Shown: positions 1-7,700 of the stretch, one piece after another
Layout of the letters: each line of letters opens with the position of its first letter
Position numbering within the stretch: the first letter of the stretch is position 1
Origin: Alphaproteobacteria bacterium
GTDB taxonomy: Bacteria > Pseudomonadota > Alphaproteobacteria > Rhizobiales > Aestuariivirgaceae
Assembly: GCA_024279045.1 (NCBI GenBank)
Contig: JAJRRZ010000112.1
Span: forward strand, 1 to 8,377
Direction: 5' to 3'
Length of the DNA stretch: 8,377 nucleotides
The notes under the pieces: model-generated
Told to the model about the DNA's origin: nothing
Databases searched by the model: none
What the model saw: the letters and a program-made list of their open reading frames with translations, nothing else
Program-made: the position numbers and the translations under genes

Positions 1-2115
1 ATATGGCTTCAAGGCGTCGGGCAGCTCCGCCAGCGAGTCATTGCGCCGATGCTCGTGATAGGCGTCGGTTATCCGGTCATTGTCATCCGTATAGTCGTTC
101 TTGACCAGATAACGATAAATCTGCCGTGCCATGTTTTCATCTATTTCAACCTTGCCGCTGTCCGTCTGGATCACCTTGCCCTTGAAATAGTCTACTGTGG
201 CGCGGCGCGGGCGCGAGGTGATGCTTTCGGCAATCTCCTTCTGCAAACCCTTGACGAATTCAGAGTAGCTTTCGTTGGCCACCACGGTGAGAACGTTGAT
301 GTCATGCACCACGGCAGGGGTATCCATGCGTTCGCCGTCCTTGTTCACGCACAGGCGCAGGCCGCGCCCCACTTCCTGACGACGCGAGATGGTGTTGTCG
401 GAGTGCTTGAGCATGCACAGGGTGAAGACGTTGGGATTGTCCCAGCCCTCGCGCAGCGCGGAGTGAGAGAAGATAAAGCGCGTTGGCTCCTCAAATGACA
501 GCAGCCGTTCCTTGTCCTTCAGGATCAGGTCATAGGCGTCCACATCCTTGGCGAGTTTCTCATCACCAAACTTGCCCAGTTCCGGGTCTTTCAGGCGCCC
601 GCTTTTCTTGTCGATGGAGAAATAGCCCTTGTGCGTATCGGCAGCTTCAATGCCCTTCAGGTAAGCCAGATATTTCTCCATGCCCGGCTCCAGCGGCAGC
701 TGCTCCAGCATCTCGGCCTTGAGCTGTTCGTATTCCTCCTCGAAAATGCGGGCATATTCTCCCTTGGTGTCTTCCTGCTCGTAATCGCGATATTTCACCA
801 CCTCGTCGATGAAGAACAACGACAGCACCTTGATGCCCCTGGGAAAGAGCTGCTGCTCACGCTGCAGATGAGCGCGGATGGTTTCGCGAATCTGGATGCG
901 GCGAATGTCCTGCTCGCCCACATCGCCATGCGCCTGGCCGCTGTGCAACTCCTGGCCGTTGGTGAATTCCACCACGTCCTGCCGGGCATCGATATTGCTG
1001 ATGGTGAAGCCCCGATAGGCTTCCAGCCCGCCGGAAAGCTCGTGAAGATTGTCGCCCTGGCGCAGGCGGCGCAGGCGGCGGCGGATCTTGCCGGATTTCA
1101 GCTTTTCCTCGAATTCGATGCGGGCAACCGGCGCATGATCCGGGGAAATGTCGATGCCTTCCAGATAGAGATAGGCCGCAGCACCACTCTGCCCCAGAGG
1201 CTGAATGCCACGCACGGCGATCTTCTTCACCAGCTTCTTGTTGTAGGCATCCACCGCATCCAGCCGGTGTACCAGATTGTGCCGGGTGCGATGGGTGGCG
1301 GAATAGCGCAGAATGAACAGGGGCTTGAACTGCGGCAGCGCCTCCAGCGTGGCCGTGCCCTCCATTTTCTGCGGCTCGTCCAGAATGAGAATGGGCCGGT
1401 TGGCGGCAATCACGTCAATGGGCCTGCGCGATTGAAAGTCATCCAGCTCCATGAACATGCGCCGGGCATCCTTGCCACGGGCATTGAAGGCCTGAATGTT
1501 CATGATCATGACATTGATGCCGGCATCGGAGGAAAAGCTTTCCACCTCGTGCAGGCGGGAGGAATTGTAGATGAAAAAGCGTGCCTTCTTTTCATAAAGC
1601 TCGGCAAAATGCTCCTGCGTGATCTCGAAGGATTTGTAGACACCCTCGCGGATGGCAATGGACGGCACGATAATGATGAACTTCGACCAGCCATAGCGCT
1701 GGTTCAGCTCGAAGATGGTCTTGGTGTAGACATAGGTCTTGCCCGTGCCCGTCTCCATTTCCACATCCAGATGGAAAGGGCAGGCCTCAAGCGCCAGCTT
1801 CCTGTAGGCAGGCTTGACGGGCACACTTTTGCCCTTGCGGTCGAATGTGGTGAAATCCGTCAGGCCCGTGGAAGGAGGCAACTGCTGGCGCGCCTGCACC
1901 TCGCGGATGTTTTCCAGCACCTGCTCGTTGCCGAGCAGAATCTCGGCATTGCGCAAGCCGTCGTTCAGCTCCGCGCGGTATTGCTGCCCCTCTTTCAGCA
2001 CGCCGGGATCGATGCGGTATTTGGCCAGCCCTTGAAAAGGCTGCCCCTTGAAGCAATCCACCACGGCGTTGACGGCCTGTGTCTGATATTCCTGAACCTT
2101 GAACCGCAGCTTCAT
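1..2115 (-). CDS. res: Type III restriction endonuclease Res subunit, N-terminal 705 residues (partial, continues past left edge)
   Basis: ATP-dependent translocase and nuclease subunit of a type III R-M system. With Mod it would recognise unmethylated target sites and cleave DNA. I translated the minus strand from ATG at 2115-2113; the frame stays open for 705 codons to base 1. Visible superfamily 2 motifs: Walker A METGTGKT at residues 120-127, motif II as DEPQ at 246-249 (the form typical of type III Res), motif III YSAT at 271-274, motif V around REGWDNPNVF at 555-564, and motif VI QEVGRGLRL at 580-588. The stretch at about 405-460 (RIQIRETIRAH, LSLFFIDEV, GEYARIFEEEY) is also characteristic of Res proteins. 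Family members are usually about 900-1000 aa and carry a C-terminal PD-(D/E)XK nuclease. That part lies outside the window, so cleavage competence cannot be judged. The start is supported by a strong ribosome binding site directly after the mod stop. All visible motifs are intact. Confidence 0.96.
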   Translation of the reverse strand, partial: MKLRFKVQEYQTQAVNAVVDCFKGQPFQGLAKYRIDPGVLKEGQQYRAELNDGLRNAEILLGNEQVLENIREVQARQQLPPSTGLTDFTTFDRKGKSVPVKPAYRKLALEACPFHLDVEMETGTGKTYVYTKTIFELNQRYGWSKFIIIVPSIAIREGVYKSFEITQEHFAELYEKKARFFIYNSSRLHEVESFSSDAGINVMIMNIQAFNARGKDARRMFMELDDFQSRRPIDVIAANRPILILDEPQKMEGTATLEALPQFKPLFILRYSATHRTRHNLVHRLDAVDAYNKKLVKKIAVRGIQPLGQSGAAAYLYLEGIDISPDHAPVARIEFEEKLKSGKIRRRLRRLRQGDNLHELSGGLEAYRGFTISNIDARQDVVEFTNGQELHSGQAHGDVGEQDIRRIQIRETIRAHLQREQQLFPRGIKVLSLFFIDEVVKYRDYEQEDTKGEYARIFEEEYEQLKAEMLEQLPLEPGMEKYLAYLKGIEAADTHKGYFSIDKKSGRLKDPELGKFGDEKLAKDVDAYDLILKDKERLLSFEEPTRFIFSHSALREGWDNPNVFTLCMLKHSDNTISRRQEVGRGLRLCVNKDGERMDTPAVVHDINVLTVVANESYSEFVKGLQKEIAESITSRPRRATVDYFKGKVIQTDSGKVEIDENMARQIYRYLVKNDYTDDNDRITDAYHEHRRNDSLAELPDALKPY

Positions 2116-2131
2116 GGCCGGCTTCCCTCCC
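2116..2131 (-). promoter_or_regulatory. Ribosome binding site of res, filling the mod-res gap
   Basis: The whole 16-base gap between the mod stop (TGA at 2134-2132) and the res ATG reads GGGAGGGAAGCCGGCC on the minus strand. GGAGG lies at 2130-2126, ten bases before the start. Its position immediately after the mod stop suggests that ribosomes finishing mod reinitiate on res, and it fixes the res start codon. Confidence 0.8.
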
Positions 2132-4000
2132 TCAGATGACCTTCACATCCGTGTCCGGAGAGAGCTGGCGGAAAATCTGCGTGGCGTTGATGAGCGCGGC
2201 GTCGTTGGCAAAGCCGGCATCGCGGAAAACGGCGCGCAGCGGCTTGTGGCGGGCCAGTTCCTTGATGAGGTCTTCGGTAATGTCGCGGTCAAAGCAGGCG
2301 ATGAGCGCATTCTCGTCCACGAAAAAGACTTCCTTGCCCTGGATCGTTTCGCGGCGGATGGGCAGCGTCGGCTCCACGCCCCAGTCGATGAGCACCTGAA
2401 ACAACAGATCCTCGGCGGTGCGACCCGGCTTGATATTGTCCGCCAGGTCCTCAAGGTCGGACTGTCTTGTCTCGTGCGGGTAGTAATAGACGTCCTTCAT
2501 GTTGGACGTATCCACCTTCAGCACGCGAAAGCCAACATCACGGTTCCAGCCCTCATGGCATTCGCCCTCCAGAATCTTCTTGCCGGCACGGCGAATGCGC
2601 TCCTTGGCAATGTCGGCAATGGTTTCGAACCCGGCCTTACGCGCCTCCGACTTCTCCGGCGTCGGCTCCGGCAACTGCACCATGATGAACCGTCTGTTGC
2701 GACCGTCCTCTTTATTCACACTAAGAACAGCATGGGCAGCAGTACAAGAACCAGCAAAAAAATCTACAATTATATCATCAGAATCTGAAACCAATTGGAT
2801 CAATCTTTCTATTAGCTTTGATGGCTTAGGAGTTTCATATACATTTTTTCCAAAAAGTGAAAGAATTTCCTTTTTTCCTTCTTTGTTTGTGGGGGCATCA
2901 TCCCAATAGTTTGATGTTGGCTGCCCTTTGCTTTCATGCGCATAAATTACACGTTGCGGAACCCCATTTCTGTCTCTTCCGAAATATATTCTTTGTTTAG
3001 ACAAAAGCCTCTCATAGCCCTCTTTTGGATAAGCCCAAGTCCTAGTATGAATCTTCCCTCCAGGTGTCTTTATGCTATATTTATATCCTCCACCTCTTAA
3101 ACCCTTCGACACCGTAATAGGTACTGGGCGCCACCTCCCCTCGGGATATTCATCTGTCGGTTCCCTGTATGATTGTGCAATGTACTCCTTTGATAATGGC
3201 TCAAACAAAAATTCCGCTGAACTAGATTTACTATATACTACGATGTACTCTCCTTGAATTGCTACATTCTTGGCATCATTCGAAACCTCCTTCTTTCTCT
3301 TTCTCATTATTGATGCAATATAGTTCTCTTCTCCAAAAATTTCATCGCACAGCTTCCGCAGGTTTGCCACTTCATTGTCATCAATAGAAATAAAAATAAC
3401 CCCATCATCCCGCAGCAAATTGCGAGCCAGTTTCAGGCGAGGATACATCATGCTCAACCAGTCGGAATGAAAGCGGCCATTGGTTTCGGGGTTGGACACC
3501 AGACGACTGCCTTCTTCGTCCTTCTGGTTGGAGCTTCTCAAGTATTCATCAACACTTTCTGCAAACCTGTCCTTGTAAACGAAGTCCTTTCCCGTGTTGT
3601 AGGGCGGGTCGATGTAGATCATCTTCACCTTGCCCAGATAGGCCTCCTGCAGCAGCTTCAGGGCTTCCAGATTGTCGCCCTCGATGAACAGGTTCTGCGT
3701 GGTGTCGAAATCCACGCTTTCCTCGCGGCAGGGGCGCAGGGTCTTGGGGATGGGGGTGTTGGCGGCCAGCAAGGCCTGGCGCTTGCCGGGCCAGTCCAGC
3801 CGATAGCGCTCCGTGGGGCCTTCCACGACATGGTCGGCCAGCTCCTGGCGCAGCAGGTCGAAATCCACCTTCAGGCGCAGCTTGCCGGTTTTTTCGTCGC
3901 GCGCCTCGGTTACACAGTTGGGAAACAGCTCACGGATTCTGGCGATATTCTCCTGCGTCAGGTCAGGACTGTGCATCTTCAGCTTGTCGGAATCCGCCAT
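2132..4000 (-). CDS. mod: Type III DNA methyltransferase Mod (beta-class adenine-N6 methyltransferase)
   Basis: Site-specific DNA methyltransferase that would transfer methyl from S-adenosylmethionine to adenine N6 and provide target recognition for the Mod-Res complex. The catalytic motif IV, DPPYNTG, is at residues 131-137. The AdoMet-binding motif I, FFAGSCT, comes after it at 414-420. This order (IV, then recognition region, then I) defines the beta group that contains the type III Mods. The region between them, roughly residues 225-365, is the expected target-recognition domain. Flanking blocks also fit the family: FIEGDNLEALKLL at 105-117, SIDDNE at 205-210, NYWDD at 364-368, YETPKPSKLI at 388-397. 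At 622 aa it is of normal length. The start is set by a strong Shine-Dalgarno (GGAGG at 4012-4008). It overlaps the DUF4391 gene by 38 bp. Oddities: bases about 2710-3600 are much more AT-rich than the rest, and motif I has Cys419 where Gly is more usual. Confidence 0.96.
   Translation of the reverse strand: MADSDKLKMHSPDLTQENIARIRELFPNCVTEARDEKTGKLRLKVDFDLLRQELADHVVEGPTERYRLDWPGKRQALLAANTPIPKTLRPCREESVDFDTTQNLFIEGDNLEALKLLQEAYLGKVKMIYIDPPYNTGKDFVYKDRFAESVDEYLRSSNQKDEEGSRLVSNPETNGRFHSDWLSMMYPRLKLARNLLRDDGVIFISIDDNEVANLRKLCDEIFGEENYIASIMRKRKKEVSNDAKNVAIQGEYIVVYSKSSSAEFLFEPLSKEYIAQSYREPTDEYPEGRWRPVPITVSKGLRGGGYKYSIKTPGGKIHTRTWAYPKEGYERLLSKQRIYFGRDRNGVPQRVIYAHESKGQPTSNYWDDAPTNKEGKKEILSLFGKNVYETPKPSKLIERLIQLVSDSDDIIVDFFAGSCTAAHAVLSVNKEDGRNRRFIMVQLPEPTPEKSEARKAGFETIADIAKERIRRAGKKILEGECHEGWNRDVGFRVLKVDTSNMKDVYYYPHETRQSDLEDLADNIKPGRTAEDLLFQVLIDWGVEPTLPIRRETIQGKEVFFVDENALIACFDRDITEDLIKELARHKPLRAVFRDAGFANDAALINATQIFRQLSPDTDVKVI
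2710..3600 (-). other. AT-rich target-recognition segment of mod, probable exchanged specificity cassette
   Basis: Hand counts of 60-base rows give about 28% GC at 2761-2880, 45-48% at 2881-2940 and 3001-3060, 32% at 3181-3240 and 42% at 3241-3300. Rows just outside are about 57% at 3601-3660 and about 70% at 3721-3780. A row inside the right part (3421-3480) is intermediate at 53%, so the core of the island is about 2710-3410. The island covers residues about 134 to 430: it begins right after catalytic motif IV and ends just past motif I. Type III Mods are known to diversify by replacement of the central target-recognition domain between conserved flanks. The composition change fits such a swap, but this is inferred from composition alone. 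Confidence 0.6.
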
Positions 4001-4748
4001 CTTTTCCCCTCCCGTTGGCCGTTTGCAGCTTCTTGCGCAACTGTTGCAATCGCTGGCGGGCGCTGCGCAGCCGGGCGTTCATCTCCACGCGCCGGTTGAA
4101 CTGCCGGGTGCGCGCCATCTGCCGCTGCAGCCGCGCCACTTCGCGGGTGCAGGCCTGCATCTCTTCCATTAGCGCCTGCAACTGCGCAAGGGGCAATGCC
4201 CCCTCGGCAGTGCTGGCGGTCTCGGCGCCGTCTTCCGTTGCGCCTGCCTGTGCCAGCACCCCGTCAGCATGCGCACGCACCAAGGCCGTCAGGATATGTT
4301 CATACAGAACTTCGAGGTTCAGCGCCACTGGCAGGGGCGTGCGCCGCGTATCTTCGGGCATCCAGGCCGAGGCGGCATAATCGCCGATGCGCCAACGGCT
4401 GGCATCGGCCTGATTCGGCTGTTTTGGCGCGGCAACCGTGCGCACGCGCCCCTCGTGCCGCAGCTCGAAAATGAGGGGGAAGGGAATGGCGCGGTCAATG
4501 GCACGCAAAACGTCCTCGGCAAGATCGGCGCGGCGGGTGTCCATGCGCAGCACCTGGATTTCCGGCACCTGCGGGGTGGCGGGCAGGTTCACGGTCTCCG
4601 GCGCCAGCTTGAAGGCCCAAACGATGCGCTCCACATCCTCCACGAACCGCCTGCGCAGCGTTGCGGAGGCGTTCGCGTGCGCATAAATCCGGTTTTTCGG
4701 AATCACCCGCCCGAAAGCGGCGGCGGATGGCCAGGCGAACAACGTCAT
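3963..4748 (-). CDS. DUF4391 family protein with C-terminal coiled coil
   Basis: Function unknown. The N-terminal part resembles the DUF4391 family as I remember it: IPKNRIYAHA at residues 16-25, FKLAPETVNLPAT at 46-58, then VPEIQVLRM at 61-69 and PFPLIFEL at 89-96. A central block (SRWRIGDYAASAW at 117-129, then NLEVLYEHILTAL at 144-156) is followed by a low-complexity Ala/Glu/Gly linker at about 160-185. Residues about 186-243 form a charged Leu/Arg/Gln-rich helix predicted as a coiled coil, suggesting dimerisation or docking to a partner. No signal peptide or membrane segment is seen. Its ATG overlaps the helicase stop as ATGA (4745-4748), with GAGG about ten bases upstream inside the helicase gene, and its end overlaps mod by 38 bp. 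The position between helicase and mod suggests an adaptor or regulator of the R-M complex (inference). Confidence 0.85.
   Translation of the reverse strand: MTLFAWPSAAAFGRVIPKNRIYAHANASATLRRRFVEDVERIVWAFKLAPETVNLPATPQVPEIQVLRMDTRRADLAEDVLRAIDRAIPFPLIFELRHEGRVRTVAAPKQPNQADASRWRIGDYAASAWMPEDTRRTPLPVALNLEVLYEHILTALVRAHADGVLAQAGATEDGAETASTAEGALPLAQLQALMEEMQACTREVARLQRQMARTRQFNRRVEMNARLRSARQRLQQLRKKLQTANGRGKDGGFRQAEDAQS
4001..4013 (-). promoter_or_regulatory. Strong ribosome binding site of mod, inside the DUF4391 gene
   Basis: The minus strand reads GGGAGGGGAAAAG directly before the mod ATG. GGAGG lies at 4012-4008, seven bases from the start. It sits in coding sequence of the DUF4391 gene (around residues 246-249), so mod translation can start independently of, or coupled to, DUF4391 translation. 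It decides the mod start in favour of ATG at 4000 rather than an internal Met. Confidence 0.8.
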
Positions 4749-7700
4749 GCCGCGGCATCCTCGATCACCAGAAAGGCAATCAGCTCGAAATCCTCCAGCC
4801 CCTTGATCTCGTGCAGCAGCGCCGTGGTGCGCCCGCCGGAGAACAGGCTCTCCACATCCTTCTCTTCCTTCACCGCAATCATGGAGCGGATGGCCTCATC
4901 CAGCAGCATGGAGTGATGCCGCATGTCTCGCCCGTCATCGGTGCGGGCATTGAACTGGCGGCAGACTTCACGCAGTGGTGCGGTGCGCCCCCTGCAGGCG
5001 GTGCGCACCAGATCCAGCAAGCGCTTGACCTGTGTGTGATCGACAATCACCTCGCCATCGTCGCCGATATAGATCAGATAGTGCGGATGCAGGCGGTTCT
5101 GCCGGTTGATGTTGACGCTCTCGTGCACGTTTTTCAGGGCAAAGATCACCCCGGGGCGCAGGCCTTTTGCGGGATCCGCCGGCACCACCGCATGCAGCCC
5201 GTGGGGCAGCTTGTGCGCATTGCCGCCGTTTTCCATGTGCGCCAGCAGATCCATGCGGAAATCGTTCAGGCCCAGGTCGGTGATGGAAACGCCTGTCTTG
5301 ACGTCTTCCAGCTCGATGACCTCCTCTTGCAGGCGTTTGAGCTGCTCGCGGCGGAAGGCCAGGTCATTGGCCCGTGCGGTGAGGACATTGTCATCACCCG
5401 TGGCCGCCACATCGGCAATGACCATGCGGTTTTCCACCCGCTCCTTGAGCTTTATGTAGTCATCAAGGGTAATGTCCGGCCAGTAATTGACCAGCTGGAT
5501 TTTCCGGTTGGGCGAGCCAATACGGTCGATGCGGCCAAAGCGCTGAATGATGCGCACCGGGTTCCAGTGAATGTCGTAATTCACCAGATAGTCGCAGTCC
5601 TGCAGGTTCTGGCCCTCGGAGATGCAGTCGGTGGCAACGAGAATGTCCAGCTCGTGCGGCTCGTCTGGCAGGATCTTGTCCTTTTCCTTGGAGCGCGGAG
5701 AAAAGAGCGTGAGCACGCTGTGGAAGTCATGGGGCTTGCCAATGGTGGTCTTTGGCGCGCCGGAGCCGGTAACCAGCCCGGCGTGCAATCCCAGTTGGCG
5801 CGCCAGCGGAACGATGTTTTCATACAGATAGCGCGCCGTGTCGGCAAAAGCAGTGAAGATCAGCACCTTCCTGTTGCCGGGGTTGAGGGGCTTTTCCACC
5901 TTGTTGCGGATCAGGCCCAGCAGATGCTGCAGCTTGGCATCATCCTGCGGCGTTACCTTGTGCATGGAGCCCAGCAACTCCTCCAGCACCGCCAGATCGG
6001 CCTGCAGGCTGCATTTCCATGAGGGCAGATCCATGTCGGCCAGATGCACCTGCACCTTGTTGCCAACGGTGAAATCACCAAGGCCGGCCAGATCTTCATC
6101 TTCCGGGTCGAAATCTTCCAGTGCGGCCAAAGGGTCGGCAATGGTAGCCTGCCCGCCGCCGTTGCTCTCGAAATCGGCAATGGCCTGCAAGGTGTTGGTG
6201 ATGTTTTCGTGCAGGGCTTTCAATGTCAGGCGGAAGGCGGCAACGGAGCTTTCCAGTCGTTTCAACAGGTTCGTGGTCATCAGTGCCTGAAGGCTGCGCT
6301 CGCGATCGGCCTGGCGCAGCCTGCCGCCTCCGCTCTTCACCTGGGTGTCGTAAAGCTCTTCGTATTTCGGCAGGCGACTGGGCAGCACGTAACTGATGGG
6401 CGCATAGACGGCGAGCTTCAGTGTGGCAAGCTGACGGAAGATTTCATTCAGCCCCATGACATCCGCACGATGCGTGATGGGACAGTGATAGGACAGCGGC
6501 TTGCAGCGCTCGGGGAATGATCCAATAGCCTTTCTGTCGTAATAAGTCTGGATATGCCGACGGGAGCGAGCGATGGTAACCGCGTCCAGAAGCTCGAAGA
6601 AATCGAAGTCCAGCGACTGCAGCAAGGCCTGCGTGGTGCGCTGCTGTGGCGGCAGTTTCGACCATTCGTTGAAAGCGCGCTGGGCGCGGCGGAACACTTC
6701 CTCGATGCTGGTGCTGATGTTCAGCTTCTGCTGCAGCTGTTCCGAATGTCCCTCATAGGCCAGGGCCAGCTGGTTGCGCAGATCGGTGAAGCGATTGTTC
6801 ACCGGCGTGGCGGAAAGCATCAGCACCTTGGTCTTCACGCCGGCGCGGATAACCCTGTTCATCAGCTTCTGGTAGCGGGTCTCGCGATCCTTGAAGACCT
6901 CGTTGTTGCGGAAATTGTGGGATTCATCGATGATCACAAGGTCATAGTTGCCCCAGTTGACCCGATTGAGCGGAATGCCGAAGGATTCACCGGATGTGCG
7001 GGAAAGGTCGGTGTGGCACAGCACGTCGTAATTGAAGCGGTCTTTGGCGAATATGTTTGTGGTCAAATTGGCATTGAAGTTGCGCCAGTTGTCGGCCAGC
7101 TTCTTGGGGCACAACACCAGCACCGACTTGTTGCGCAGCTCGTAATACTTGATGACTGCCAGTGCGGTGAATGTCTTGCCCAGGCCCACGCTGTCAGCCA
7201 GGATGCAGCCATTGTATGTTTCCAGCTTGTTGATGATGCCGGTGGCCGCGTCTTTCTGGAAGTCGTAGAGGTGGTTCCAGATGGCGCTGTCGCGATAGCC
7301 CGTCAGCTCGTTGGGCAACACATCCTCGTTCACCTCCTCTAGGAACTCCCGGAATATGTTGTAGAGGATGAGGAAGTAGATGCGTTCGGGGGCATTCTCC
7401 GCATAAACGGATTCGATATGCTCCAGAATGGCCTCGGTAACGTCTGCCGTTTTTTCCTTATCTGCCCAGATCTGGTCGAACAGCTGCATGTAGATGCGCG
7501 TCTGCTCCGGTTCGTCAAAGCGATTGACAATGTTTGTGATGGCATTGCCCTGCTGATAGCCCAGAGAAACGGCAGTGAAGCCATTGATGGGCATATAGGC
7601 CGCATTCCCTGCAGAACTGGCAACATGCATGAATTCCTGCATGGGCGCCTGTGTGGTGTTTGAGCGGAAGCGGGCTTTCCTTCTGATCCATGCGGCACAC

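Noticed and set aside
631..2139. 502-codon open frame on the plus strand opposite res
   Set aside because: It lies fully antisense to Res, whose helicase motifs are clear. The protein shows no recognisable motif, and long antisense frames are expected in GC-rich coding DNA.
2756..2762. Run of seven A on the plus strand (T7 in mod) as a phase-variation tract
   Set aside because: Seven bases is short compared with the long repeats of phase-variable mod genes. It simply encodes Phe-Phe before motif I, in an AT-rich region.
4661..6022. 453-codon open frame on the plus strand opposite the helicase C-terminal half
   Set aside because: Antisense shadow of a gene with intact SNF2 motifs; no domain or ribosome binding site supports it.
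6554..7342. 262-codon plus-strand frame opposite the helicase ATPase region
   Set aside because: It is antisense to Walker A, DESH and SAT motifs of the helicase; its Leu/Val/Gln-rich composition is typical of shadow frames.
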